From: an uncultured Bacteroidia bacterium
GTDB taxonomy: Bacteria; Bacteroidota; Bacteroidia; Bacteroidales; Prolixibacteraceae
Direction of reading: 5' to 3'
NCBI GenBank assembly: GCA_903918045.1
Contig: CAIXCY010000077.1
Location: forward strand, 1-36,682
Length of the DNA stretch: 36,682 nt
This document shows positions 18,501-27,168 of the stretch, piece by piece. The first letter of the stretch is position 1, and the number at the start of each line of letters is the position of its first letter. The notes beneath the pieces are model-generated. The model made no database searches and was not told where the DNA came from. It saw nothing but the letters and a program-made list of their open reading frames with translations. Both the position numbers and the translations under genes were made by a program.

Positions 18501-18792
18501 TCCCTATGCGATGCAATACAATTATCCGAACTTCAGTTCACTTTTCGTTGAAAATGGTTCCTATCTAAAAATCAACAGAATTACGTTAGGGTATAATTTT
18601 ACCAGTCCTCGCTTAGCCAAAATCGGAATCGAACGACTAAGGCTCTCTTCTTCATTAGAAAACGTTCATATTTTTAAGGCCAAAAACTGTCTTGTTGCTG
18701 ACCCGGAATTAGTTGACGCCAAAGGTTTTTATTCAGGAACCGGGTATGCATTGGCACGTAAGTGCACATTTTCACTTGAAGTTACGTTTTAA
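15526..18792 (+). CDS. SusC/RagA family TonB-dependent outer-membrane transporter
   Basis: Outer-membrane barrel that imports oligosaccharides together with its SusD lid. Of 1088 residues, the signal peptide ends at LLQVQAQ, whichever Met is used (15526 or 15562; the second gives a more usual leader). A carboxypeptidase-regulatory-like domain spans about 45-125, a TonB-box-like ETVVIGYQ follows, the plug has DPLYVIDGV and ASIDVLKDASAAAIYGSRAANG, and the beta-barrel runs to the C-terminal aromatic FSLEVTF. No STN domain is present, so it is not an anti-sigma-linked transducer, in agreement with HTCS control. susD follows after 11 nt. Length is normal for the family. Confidence 0.97.
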   Translation: MNEINKKLILKKMRQQKFYLKQISLCLMLTFIFGLLQVQAQNSKVTGKVVDENGKGMPGATVVVEGSSVGTATDNDGLFSLVVNSDAVLLIKYISYTAQKVKVAGKRVINVQMVPSVDLLQETVVIGYQTVSKRNVSASVASISGKDLANIPAASLDVMLQGRLSGVNIQNISGEPGSRQSFTVRGNTAISRGDEFYSTSDPLYVIDGVVSDYKTATNFSTSNTSFIAGLSPSDIASIDVLKDASAAAIYGSRAANGVVIITTKRGQSGKTQVSYNSYYGFTQSPSLPAIFTGAAERRGRMNQIYSAGNYFQVRNNPLLLTDSLNPAFNNNTNWMGMFYRNGIVQNHDVSMTGGTDKSNYRVSAGYYDEKGTVVGNGFKRYTINSRLFNTIGSWMEVNTNFYYSNVKTNPVTGGGSRNITTLNPSNIPSSLLYLSDADKATYMGLNTSMRDDNNQNSLTLSNNILIKFNKKFNFRSNISYNLNNSRRDQFVPSTTNTSQIANASSNSVNYNKITAENLFNYSDTYGKNHKLLVMLGQSVETENGSNTYLGGNYIPTDQITTVNGVTATNMSGNSSRSAAAMLSYFTQVTYMFKDRYNLSLSERMDGSSRFGPERRWGSFPSASVNWIISDEPFAMRMKNVVDLMKLRASYGVNGSQPSDFYGYYNKYAVKGSFPGSSGVTNSYNGVTAIGPDWNGIAQDKLTWEESRQWNFGMDVELMKNRFNMSFDIYNRETHGIRFDFPMPLTSGYGTYYTNAASIRNAGAEFSIFARLLKPESKFRWNINFNVSHNKNTIIELPNGNQPIQVGDWVLVTGQPLNQYYMYNYQGVYHTASEIPTNPLTGNPYGNLWGNAFHVGDSKYEDIVGDYSFDPWSSKDRKSMGDPNPKFTGGFVNDFFYKNWTLSVQCSYVLGRDIYNASLASSLSNDPSGADEDGNGFSSNYTTSGTFLSQYTSGHFYGPEDFIARRALLSTGNVNIWSKNNPNNATTTFPNNSPYAMQYNYPNFSSLFVENGSYLKINRITLGYNFTSPRLAKIGIERLRLSSSLENVHIFKAKNCLVADPELVDAKGFYSGTGYALARKCTFSLEVTF

Positions 18793-18803
18793 TAAAGAAA
18801 AAT

Positions 18804-20300
18804 ATGAAAACTATAAAATATCTCTATAAAACACTGATAATCACTTTAGCTCTATTGGCTTTGCAGGGGTGCTCAAAATTGCTGGATCAAAAACCCTATG
18901 ATTATCCTACAATAAATACGTTCTGGCAAACCGGAAAAGATGCACAGACAGGTCTGGCTGGTTGTTACGTTGAGTTACGCGCACAGTTGCTAAACGGCGA
19001 TGGAGGATTGGCGTATTTTACTTATGGTGATTTTCCAACTCAGGTATTTGGCTCAGGAGAATGGGGGCAGTTCCCATTCCAGGGTCATTTTGAATATTAC
19101 ACCGGCGATGTGCTCTCCGATTATTCGGGATGGTATAAGACGATCAATGCAGCCAATACGCTGATTGAGAAAGTTCCAGGGATACCACTGAACAAATTTA
19201 ATGCGGATATCAAACTTGCAACCAATGAACAAAATAAAATTATGGGCGAGGCATACTTTATTCGCGCATATACCTATTTCTACATGGCAAGAATATGGGG
19301 AACATTTCCGTTGATGTTAAAAAGTATATCATCTGCCAGCGAAGCTGTCAATGATGTTCCTTATTCTACGAATGCTCAAATTCTTGATCAGTGTTTGTCG
19401 GATCTCACTGAAGCCGCTAAAAGATTACAATGGGGTTACATTTCAAGCACCGAACAGGCTGTAAGAGCAAACAAAGGATCGGTTTATGCCTTGATAGCGC
19501 ATATTAATATGTGGAGAGCACGCCCAAATCAACCCGCCTCCGGTGCACCGGCTTTTATCGCAAAAGCTGAAGCAGCCTGTGATTCCGTAATTAATAAAGG
19601 GGGATATCAATTGGTCGATTCAACTGCCTATGCTTCTATTTTTAAAGGGAAATCATCCGAAGGTATATTTGAAATTGAATTCAGTACTGCAAACAATGAA
19701 TATTTTGGGATCGGTGGGTTTACGACACTCTTTCTTGCAAAGCCTATCATCGCAAATGGCAGAGATTATCCGATCTTTAATTTCAGTTCAGATTTCTTAG
19801 GCCTTTTCAACGATCCGAAAGATGTCAGAAACAGTGCATTTTTCTATAATCTGGGAGGAAATAATACGATGTGTTCCAAATATAGCTCTATAACTTATCC
19901 GACAGCCGATAAACTTACCTGGCGAACTGATGACAACCTAATCATCTTTCGGTTAGCCGACATTATGTTGCTCCGCGCAGAGGCGCTTACACGTTTGAAT
20001 CGTTATACAGATGCACGGATCTGGTTGAATGAAGTAAGGAACAGGGCAGGAATTGGCGATTATTCCGGAACTGATGCAAACCTTGCCAATGAAGTGTATA
20101 TTCAGATGCAGAAGGAACTTTTCCTTGAAGGTCATAATCTTTACGACATGGTACGTACAGGGAAATATGCTACTAATCCGTATTATAGTGCTCAGCGTTA
20201 TAATGATGAAGGTTACTACTGGCCCGTGAATGTGAATTTATTCCTGCGGAATAAGTACACGCAACAGACTCCTTATTGGTCTTCCCGGATCCAAAATTAA
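18804..20300 (+). CDS. SusD/RagB family glycan-binding lipoprotein
   Basis: Surface lipoprotein that forms a lid over SusC and binds the target glycan. The lipobox is LALQGC, with Cys23 as lipid site. The family pattern is clear: an N-terminal helical region with AYFIRAYTYFYMARIWGTFP (TPR-like), and the C-terminal NLIIFRLADIMLLRAEALTR and LFLEGHNLYDMVRTGKY motifs. The 498 residues are a normal length. It is translated 11 nt after susC, as expected for the paired transporter. The ligand cannot be read from the sequence. Confidence 0.96.
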   Translation: MKTIKYLYKTLIITLALLALQGCSKLLDQKPYDYPTINTFWQTGKDAQTGLAGCYVELRAQLLNGDGGLAYFTYGDFPTQVFGSGEWGQFPFQGHFEYYTGDVLSDYSGWYKTINAANTLIEKVPGIPLNKFNADIKLATNEQNKIMGEAYFIRAYTYFYMARIWGTFPLMLKSISSASEAVNDVPYSTNAQILDQCLSDLTEAAKRLQWGYISSTEQAVRANKGSVYALIAHINMWRARPNQPASGAPAFIAKAEAACDSVINKGGYQLVDSTAYASIFKGKSSEGIFEIEFSTANNEYFGIGGFTTLFLAKPIIANGRDYPIFNFSSDFLGLFNDPKDVRNSAFFYNLGGNNTMCSKYSSITYPTADKLTWRTDDNLIIFRLADIMLLRAEALTRLNRYTDARIWLNEVRNRAGIGDYSGTDANLANEVYIQMQKELFLEGHNLYDMVRTGKYATNPYYSAQRYNDEGYYWPVNVNLFLRNKYTQQTPYWSSRIQN

Positions 20301-20334
20301 TTATTGGTTTATAAACAACGTTAAAAATTTCAAC

Positions 20335-21015
20335 ATGAAAAATTTAATATTATTTCTTCTGCTTGCAATTGTTGTGATCAGCTTTTCATGCACTAAAAAT
20401 AGTGTAATTGACGGTGGTCTGAGCAAGGCAGAGGTGAACATGTCAACATTGGATTATCTGAAAACAACGCCACACCACCAGTTCGACACACTGCTTATCC
20501 TTCTGCATGCTGCCGGGATTGATCAGGAGGTAAATAAGGCTAACCAAACATTTGTTGCGCCTACCGATTATGCATTCAGGAATTTCATTATCGAAAAACA
20601 GGCCGCCCTCCGTATCATCTATAATGATGAAAATTATGTTTATAATTATGACAGTTTGAAAAACGAAATTGTGAATTATAAAGACACCTTGCGGATGTAT
20701 TTGATCCCGGGTGACATAAATCGGGCTGACCTGATATCACCGCGCCTTACAAAAAGCACTTCAAATGTTAATGTTGCTTTGCAGCTTATTAAAAGCAAAC
20801 TCTATACTGAGTGGGTTCCTAATTCGATACCGGAGTTTCTATGGTTCTCCAAAGTTGTCAACGGGTTCGATAAACCTAATGATATTACTATTCCGCTTGA
20901 GGATCAGGACCCGATAAGCCGTTGCCAAACCAGTGGAATTATCACTACTACGGGAATATTGCATGTGTTGGATGATGACCATATTTTTGGATTCAGACAT
21001 CATATAGCACAATAA
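20335..21015 (+). CDS. Fasciclin (FAS1) domain lipoprotein in the SusE position
   Basis: The 226 residues begin with a lipoprotein signal (lipobox VISFSC, Cys19). One FAS1 domain spans about residues 38-215: STLDYLKT, FDTLLILLHAAGIDQEVN, then TFVAPTDYAFRNFI, and near the end TSGIITTTGILHVLDDD, which correspond to the conserved H1 and H2 regions. It sits 34 nt after susD, where surface glycan-binding proteins are usually encoded, so it is probably an exposed binding or adhesion protein. FAS1 proteins mediate adhesion in other systems; the ligand here is unknown. Identification rests on motif pattern, not on a search. Confidence 0.8.
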   Translation: MKNLILFLLLAIVVISFSCTKNSVIDGGLSKAEVNMSTLDYLKTTPHHQFDTLLILLHAAGIDQEVNKANQTFVAPTDYAFRNFIIEKQAALRIIYNDENYVYNYDSLKNEIVNYKDTLRMYLIPGDINRADLISPRLTKSTSNVNVALQLIKSKLYTEWVPNSIPEFLWFSKVVNGFDKPNDITIPLEDQDPISRCQTSGIITTTGILHVLDDDHIFGFRHHIAQ

Positions 21016-21036
21016 CTTATTTAATCCGAAAAAGAT

Positions 21037-22035
21037 ATGAAAAAGATAAACTTAATATGGATAGCCTTGGTATTATTCATTGCTCTCTGTCCGGTTGGAT
21101 GTTCAAAAGTCCAGAATGGATATATCAGCGATAAACTTATATATCGCCGCAATCCCCAGATAGTCTCTGCAGGCGTACTTACTACTTCTATTATGCCTGA
21201 ATTAAACGGAACATCTCAGCCAATACATTTTTTTATTGCTGCAGCTTATGATTCGCTTGGCAAGCCCACCGATTTGCTCACAAAAGATGTGGATCTGTCG
21301 GTTTGGGATAAACCTTACAACCTGGCAACTGATACAACGATTGCCCTGGTAAATGCCAAGCGTAAAACTATCAAGATGCCTATAACGCAACTCAACGAAA
21401 GAAGTGGTCAATTTACCTTTACTCCGGCTTCTAATTTAGCGCCTAAAGGGAAGTATTCTTTTGATGTCCGCATGGAAAATGTGGCAGGTTCTCAGGTATT
21501 TAAAGATGCTATGGTGATTGATATACAGCAAGTATTGTACAGTACGGGTCGTTGTGATATCAATATAATGGACATTACAAATTTTGGAGGTGGTTATATA
21601 ACTGCTCCAACAGCGACAGTTAAAAGGATCGAAAGAAAACCTACAGACCAAAGTCCAAACACGATCAGTTTTAAAATTGTTGACAAATTTGGCAAACCCT
21701 GGAATCCAAAGGCCGGAGAAATTGTACCACGTGGTGACCGACCAAGTTTTCCAAATTTTGATCGTTTTTCAAAACAGGTAAAAACAGACTCAACAATGGT
21801 CTGGGCTTATCCTTTTGCTCCATTCCCATTAGGAACAGATGCATCAACCTATAATGCATACGATGTGTTTTACAGGGTTTTAATGGCTCATGTTGCTATT
21901 GATGGTACCGTACCTGCAAATGGAACTCCATGTCTTCCGGGTAAATGGAATATGAATGTAACTTTTGGATTCCGGTTTTTGTACGACGGGGATTGGGAGG
22001 TAACTATCCATATTGGTAACGCAAGACGAATATAA
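21037..22035 (+). CDS. DUF5007-like surface lipoprotein (putative glycan-binding protein)
   Basis: A 332-residue lipoprotein with lipobox LCPVGC (Cys22) followed by SKVQNGYISDKLIYRRNP, which resembles the start of DUF5007 proteins encoded next to SusCD pairs. The rest appears beta-rich, with an Ig-like section (about 40-165) and a C-terminal domain ending GDWEVTIHIGNARRI. It has no catalytic motif that I recognise. It starts 21 nt after the fasciclin gene and is the last gene before a 161-nt gap with a stem-loop, so susC to this gene may form the high-level part of the transcript. Role as a surface glycan-binding protein is inferred from position. Confidence 0.65.
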   Translation: MKKINLIWIALVLFIALCPVGCSKVQNGYISDKLIYRRNPQIVSAGVLTTSIMPELNGTSQPIHFFIAAAYDSLGKPTDLLTKDVDLSVWDKPYNLATDTTIALVNAKRKTIKMPITQLNERSGQFTFTPASNLAPKGKYSFDVRMENVAGSQVFKDAMVIDIQQVLYSTGRCDINIMDITNFGGGYITAPTATVKRIERKPTDQSPNTISFKIVDKFGKPWNPKAGEIVPRGDRPSFPNFDRFSKQVKTDSTMVWAYPFAPFPLGTDASTYNAYDVFYRVLMAHVAIDGTVPANGTPCLPGKWNMNVTFGFRFLYDGDWEVTIHIGNARRI

Positions 22036-22063
22036 TGCTTTTATTATTCTAAAATGTTGAGGG

Positions 22064-22103
22064 CTTTGCAGTTTGTTGCCACCTCAGGTAATAAACTGCA
22101 AAG
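22064..22103 (+). promoter_or_regulatory. Strong intercistronic stem-loop
   Basis: CTTTGCAGTTT (22064-22074) and AAACTGCAAAG (22093-22103) form a perfect 11-bp inverted repeat with an 18-nt loop. Outside it, TTGAGG and CCTTCAA extend the pairing imperfectly. Only a weak T-rich stretch follows. It lies 28 nt after the DUF5007-like gene, between binding/transport genes and enzyme genes. It could attenuate read-through into the enzymes or protect the 3' end of the upstream mRNA. Confidence 0.55.
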
Positions 22104-22196
22104 TTACCTTCAATCTTGTGATCAATACAAAATCTGATTTAAAATGCCATTTACAGTATACCATCCGCTGAAATTCTGTTGATTATAAATATATAT

Positions 22197-24560
22197 ATGA
22201 AATTTAGATTTACCCGATTATTCATTTTGGCAATTTTTCTATCTACGATTATCTTTTCATGCATTTCACAGGATGAACATCGCATCAAACGTGATAACAT
22301 TGAAGTTATCGATTATAAAGTCTTACCATTCAAAATTGAAGAGGTTAAGCTCCTTGACGGCCCCTTTAAAAAAGCTACCGAATTAAATATTAAATCGCTT
22401 CTCAGCTTTGAGCCTGACCGTTTTTTAGCCAGATTCAGAAGCGAAGCCGGCCTAAAACCAAAGGCCGAAAGCTATCACGGATGGGAGGACAATACCATTG
22501 CCGGTCATAGCCTGGGTCATTATCTCACTGCTCTTGTTTTGATGTATCAGACCACCGGGGATAAGGAATTTTTAGGCAGGGTGAATTATATTGTCGATCA
22601 ATTATATGAGTGTCAGCAAGCTGATGGCGAAGGGTATATCGGGGCTTTCCCTGATGGTAAGCGGATTCTCGAAAATGAGGTCGCCAAAGGGGATATCCGT
22701 TCGCAGGGTTTTAACCTCAATGGAATCTGGGTCCCATTTTATACTGAACACAAAGTGCTGGATGGTTTATTCCATGCCTACAAATATTGCGGAAACCAAA
22801 AAGCACTGGAAATCAGTATCCGGTTTGCCGACTGGCTGGCCACTATCGTAAAAAACCTGAACGAGCAACAGGTTCAGAAAATGCTCAATTGCGAACATGG
22901 AGGGATCAATGAATCGCTGGCAGAGCTGTATGCTTCAACCGGTAACGTAAAATATTTAAATCTCTCGAAAGTGTTCCATCACAAGGTCATTCTGGATTCA
23001 CTCTCACATGGTGTTGATATTCTTTCGGGAAAACATGCAAACACCCAGATCCCCAAACTTGTTGGATTGGCCAGGAGATATGAGCTGACAGGAAGCGAAT
23101 CGGATCGCAAAGCGGCAACATTTTTCTGGGACCGCGTTGTCAACCACCACTCCTACGTAACGGGGGGAAACGGCAACTATGAGTATTTCGGACCTGCCGA
23201 TTCATTAAGCAACCAGCTAAGTGATGATACCTCGGAGAGTTGCAACGTTTACAATATGCTTAAACTTTCGGAACACCTTTTCGAATGGAATGCTGATCCG
23301 GAGGTAGCGGATTACTACGAGCGGGCACTTTTCAACCATATACTTTCATCACAACATCCTGAAAACGGCCATGTCATCTACAACCTGTCACTGGATATGG
23401 GTGGGAAGAAAGTATTTCAGGACCCACAGTGGTTTACCTGTTGCGTCGGAACAGGGATGGAGAATCATTCGAAATACGGGAAAAATATTTTTTTCCATAA
23501 CAATGAAGCATTGTATGTTAGCCAGTTTATCGCCTCCGAACTTATGTGGAAGGAGAAGGGGATTAAAGTGCGACAGATCACCCAATTCCCTGTTGAACAA
23601 GGGACAACCATTGAATTTGAAAGCACTGGGAAATTTAATCTGATCCTAAAGATCCGCTACCCCAAATGGGCTCAGAAGGGTATTCAAATTTTAGTCAACG
23701 GGAAACCTTTAACCATTAATGCAGAGCCGGGAAGCTTTGTTGAAGTCGGAAGAAGTTGGAAAAACGGAGACAAGATTGCAGTTAAATTTCCGTTTAGTTT
23801 AAGGCTTGAGACGATGCCGGACAATCAGAACCGTGTGGCAATATTTAATGGCCCGGTGGTTTTGGCCGGAATTCTGGGACCAGATCCCGACTCGCTTTCA
23901 ACCGACCCAATGTATGTACCGGTACTTATGACCAAAGAAAAGAACCCTGAAAAATGGTTAACCACGATCGAAGGTGAGGCCAACAGGTTCAAAACGCATA
24001 ATGTTGGAAAACCCCGTGATGTGGCGTTGAAGCCATTTTATGAAACTCTCGATTGTCACTATACCATTTTCTGGGATACTTACAATAACGATGAGTGGAC
24101 GATTCATGAAGCTGAATACCAGACTGCACAGAAAATGAAAAAGGAACTCGAATTGCAAACCATCGATCTTTTCCGCATCGGTGAAATGCAACCCGAACGG
24201 GAGCATAACTTTAAGGATGAAAAATCTTGGACCGGCGAATATAAATCACGTAAATCGCGTGAAGCCGACCGTAATGGATGGTTTTCATTCGAGATGAAAA
24301 TTGCCAAAGATCTGCCGACAGCACTGGTAGTTGAATATTGGGGTGGATATTCAGGCTCAAAAACATTTGATATCCTGGTTAGTGACAAGGTTATTGCCAC
24401 ACAGAATATATCCAACTTAGCTCCCGGAAAATTCATTGATATTGCTTACAAAATTCCGCTAATCCTGACAAAAGGTAAAGATAAGGTTTTGGTTAAATTT
24501 GTCCCTCATGACGGCCATCGGGCAGGGCCTGTTTTCCTGATTAGGACAATAAAACAGTGA
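22197..24560 (+). CDS. DUF1680 glycoside hydrolase, GH146-like (putative beta-L-arabinofuranosidase)
   Basis: I start at ATG 22197 (MKFRFTRLF; 787 residues) rather than an upstream TTG. Residues 1-21 are a lipoprotein signal (IIFSC). The (alpha/alpha)6 barrel opens with EEVKLLDGPFKKA and has YHGWEDNTIAGHSLGHYLTA, typical of the GH146/BT0349-type branch. The zinc-thiolate site of the family is visible: Glu347 and Cys349 in ESC, and Cys415-Cys416 in WFTCCVGTG, one Cys being the expected nucleophile. Beta-sandwich domains follow, with HYTIFWDTY and a C-terminal module (about 660-787). Known relatives remove beta-L-arabinofuranose; other sugars cannot be excluded. It heads the enzyme block after the stem-loop. 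Confidence 0.88.
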   Translation: MKFRFTRLFILAIFLSTIIFSCISQDEHRIKRDNIEVIDYKVLPFKIEEVKLLDGPFKKATELNIKSLLSFEPDRFLARFRSEAGLKPKAESYHGWEDNTIAGHSLGHYLTALVLMYQTTGDKEFLGRVNYIVDQLYECQQADGEGYIGAFPDGKRILENEVAKGDIRSQGFNLNGIWVPFYTEHKVLDGLFHAYKYCGNQKALEISIRFADWLATIVKNLNEQQVQKMLNCEHGGINESLAELYASTGNVKYLNLSKVFHHKVILDSLSHGVDILSGKHANTQIPKLVGLARRYELTGSESDRKAATFFWDRVVNHHSYVTGGNGNYEYFGPADSLSNQLSDDTSESCNVYNMLKLSEHLFEWNADPEVADYYERALFNHILSSQHPENGHVIYNLSLDMGGKKVFQDPQWFTCCVGTGMENHSKYGKNIFFHNNEALYVSQFIASELMWKEKGIKVRQITQFPVEQGTTIEFESTGKFNLILKIRYPKWAQKGIQILVNGKPLTINAEPGSFVEVGRSWKNGDKIAVKFPFSLRLETMPDNQNRVAIFNGPVVLAGILGPDPDSLSTDPMYVPVLMTKEKNPEKWLTTIEGEANRFKTHNVGKPRDVALKPFYETLDCHYTIFWDTYNNDEWTIHEAEYQTAQKMKKELELQTIDLFRIGEMQPEREHNFKDEKSWTGEYKSRKSREADRNGWFSFEMKIAKDLPTALVVEYWGGYSGSKTFDILVSDKVIATQNISNLAPGKFIDIAYKIPLILTKGKDKVLVKFVPHDGHRAGPVFLIRTIKQ

Positions 24561-24643
24561 CCTGAGCGCTTAGCTGCCAGATTTATTATCTATAAAAACT
24601 GTTTGGGTCCACAGATAAGTAATGATCAATTAAAAATGTTCAA

Positions 24644-24673
24644 TTTGAAATACCTTACATAATTGAATATTTG
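24644..24673 (+). promoter_or_regulatory. Possible internal promoter before the second GH146-like gene
   Basis: TTTG (24644-24647), an 18-nt spacer and AATATTTG (24666-24673) resemble the Bacteroidota -33/-7 arrangement with one mismatch in the -7 box. It lies in the 246-nt gap 24561-24806, which is otherwise A+T-rich and empty. It may give the downstream enzymes their own transcript. Confidence 0.3.
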
Positions 24674-24806
24674 TAATATATAAAATACTATTACGACATT
24701 AAATTATTCCGGTTACTTAATAACAAGACTTTCAACAGTAAATTTCAAACCCGGTAATTTTATCCCGGGGATAACCTGTGTATGAAAATAATACCTATTC
24801 CTCCAT

Positions 24807-27140
24807 ATGAAAAAATATAGCCTCATTCTGCAAATAGTCCTGCTTACCATTTTGTCGGGGCCGGTTTTTGGCCAGTATATGGGCCAGAACAGAGAGAAAG
24901 TCAAAGTTAAGACCCAAATTTCAGCTAAAGCCTTATCTTTTGATTTAATAGATGTTAAGCTATTAGACGGCCCTTTTAAAAAGGCGATGGAATTGGATCA
25001 GACATGGCTTAAAAGTTTGGAAAATAGTCGCTTATTACACAATTTCAGGGTAAATGCAGGATTGAAAACCGGCGCAACACCATACGGAGGATGGGAAACC
25101 CTTGACTGTGAGTTACGCGGGCACTCAATGGGACATATTTTATCCGCCCTTGCAATGATGTATTCCTCAACAGGCGATACCGTCTATAAAAATAAAGGGA
25201 CAGCACTGGTAAAGGGATTAGCTGAGTGCCAGAAGGTTTTAAAAAAAGAGGGGTACTTAAGCGCCTTCCCGGAATATCTTATCGATCGCGTAATTTCAGA
25301 TACCCCGGTCTGGGCACCCTGGTATACGCTTCATAAATTATATGCAGGACTGATTGATATGTACCTGCAATGCAATGATAATCTTGCTCTTGACGTAGTT
25401 ACTAAAATGGGAGATTGGGCCTGTAATAAACTCGAACCGCTCACAGATCCTCAAATGCAGGTTATGCTCAGGGCTGAACATGGCGGGATGAACGAGGCGA
25501 TGTACAATCTTTATGCGATTACCGGTAATCCGCGTTATTTAAAACTGGCTGAAAGATTCTATCACAATGCAATTCTCGATCCTCTGGCGCAGAAAACAGA
25601 CCATTTGGAAGGGCTTCATGCAAACACGCAGATCCCCAAAATTGTTGGTGAGGCCTGCGGATATGAACTGACAGGCAACACGGTGAAGAAAACGGCAGCT
25701 GAGTTCTTTTATGAAACAGTCCTGAAAAATCACACCTATGTAACGGGGGGAAACAGCGATGGCGAATATTTTGGCCCGGCAGGTAAGCTCTCTGACCGCC
25801 TGAGTGATAATACAACAGAGACATGCAATACGTACAATATGCTAAAATTAGCACGTCATCTTTTTACCTGGTCAGCAAATGCCCAAATAGCCGATTACTA
25901 CGAAAAAGCGCTTTACAATCATATCCTGGCATCTCAAAACCCTGAGGATGGGATGGTTACTTATTACCTAACGCTGAGGCCAGGGAATCAAAAAAGTTAC
26001 AGCACCCCGTTTAAATCATTCTGGTGTTGCGTTGGAACAGGTTTTGAAAATCATTCGAAATATAACGAAGCTATTTATTATAAGGCTCAGGATGGTGGGT
26101 TATACCTTAATCTGTTCATCCCTTCCGTGCTCACCTGGAAGGAAAAAGGGATAACGGTACAACAGGAAACCCGGTTCCCGGAGGAGGAAGCCACTCATTT
26201 AACCATCAGCTGCGACAAGGGTGTCACTATGCCATTATATGTCAGGTATCCGGGATGGGCAAAAACCGGCATTTCAATTCTCGTGAATGGCAAAAAAATC
26301 GCAGTAAAAGCGATCCCCGGGAGCTTTATTTCTGTGAACCGCAAATGGGGAAACGGGGATAAAGTCGATATTCTTATGCCGATGAGCTTAAATACAGAGG
26401 CAATGCCCGACAATAAGAATAAGGCAGCTCTCCTTTATGGTCCGATTGTCCTTGCGGGTGACCTTGGAAATGCAGAACCCGATCCTGCTTTTGGTGTCCC
26501 CGTGCTGGTCACGAATGGCAAACCAATAACTGAGTGGGTGAAAAAAGTGGTTGGCAAACCATTAACATTTAAAACAGAAGGGGTGGGTCGTCCCGATGAG
26601 GTTACCCTCAAGCCGCTTTATAAGATTTCAGGTGATCACTACACCGTTTACTGGGACTTCTTTACCCAGGCAGATTGGGGGTCACGTCAGGCTGAATTCG
26701 AAGCCCGGAAAAAAGCTGATGTTGAAATTTCCAGACGTACAATTGATGTGATCGGTATCGGCGAATCACAGTCAGAGCGCGATCACCATTTTGAAGGGGA
26801 GAATACCTTTTCTGCCGGATACGGCGGACGTAAATGGAGAGACGCCCGTGATGGAGGTTGGTTTCAGTATGAATTGAAAGTTGATCCGAAAAGTCAGTTA
26901 GAATTATTGCTGACCTTTTGGGGAAATGACAATGGAGGCCAATTTAACCTGCTGGCCAATGGGGTTAAAATTGCTTCCCCAACTCCAGGCTATCAGGCCA
27001 ATAAATTCTTTAACCTGACATTTCCAATTCCACAATCACTGGCTGGAGATAAAGATAAGCTGATTATAAAAATACAAGCCCTCCCTGGTGAATCATTAAG
27101 CGGCATATTTGGATGCCGCATCCTGAAAAAGGAAAAGTAA
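24807..27140 (+). CDS. DUF1680 glycoside hydrolase, GH146-like, paralogue of the preceding enzyme
   Basis: The 777 residues begin with a signal peptide (MKKYSLILQIVLLTILSG, ending VFGQ), so it is secreted to the periplasm rather than lipidated. The domain order matches the preceding gene: IDVKLLDGPFKKAMELD, YGGWETLDCELRGHSMGHIL, Glu338 and Cys340 in ETC, and Cys407-Cys408 in FWCCVGTG, then beta domains with HYTVYWDFF and a C-terminal module with SQSERDHHFEGEN. The two enzymes are clearly paralogous but differ in cellular address and in the active-site surround (ETC against ESC). Predicted reaction: hydrolysis of terminal beta-L-arabinofuranosides. It is followed after 28 nt by the next gene. 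Confidence 0.9.
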   Translation: MKKYSLILQIVLLTILSGPVFGQYMGQNREKVKVKTQISAKALSFDLIDVKLLDGPFKKAMELDQTWLKSLENSRLLHNFRVNAGLKTGATPYGGWETLDCELRGHSMGHILSALAMMYSSTGDTVYKNKGTALVKGLAECQKVLKKEGYLSAFPEYLIDRVISDTPVWAPWYTLHKLYAGLIDMYLQCNDNLALDVVTKMGDWACNKLEPLTDPQMQVMLRAEHGGMNEAMYNLYAITGNPRYLKLAERFYHNAILDPLAQKTDHLEGLHANTQIPKIVGEACGYELTGNTVKKTAAEFFYETVLKNHTYVTGGNSDGEYFGPAGKLSDRLSDNTTETCNTYNMLKLARHLFTWSANAQIADYYEKALYNHILASQNPEDGMVTYYLTLRPGNQKSYSTPFKSFWCCVGTGFENHSKYNEAIYYKAQDGGLYLNLFIPSVLTWKEKGITVQQETRFPEEEATHLTISCDKGVTMPLYVRYPGWAKTGISILVNGKKIAVKAIPGSFISVNRKWGNGDKVDILMPMSLNTEAMPDNKNKAALLYGPIVLAGDLGNAEPDPAFGVPVLVTNGKPITEWVKKVVGKPLTFKTEGVGRPDEVTLKPLYKISGDHYTVYWDFFTQADWGSRQAEFEARKKADVEISRRTIDVIGIGESQSERDHHFEGENTFSAGYGGRKWRDARDGGWFQYELKVDPKSQLELLLTFWGNDNGGQFNLLANGVKIASPTPGYQANKFFNLTFPIPQSLAGDKDKLIIKIQALPGESLSGIFGCRILKKEK

Positions 27141-27168
27141 AAATGGCGTGCAAATAAAGCAGTAAAAA

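Noticed and set aside
24745-24775. CCCGG / CCGGG repeat before the second GH146-like gene
   Set aside because: The arms are only five bases and contain a simple palindrome; not strong enough to call a terminator or operator.
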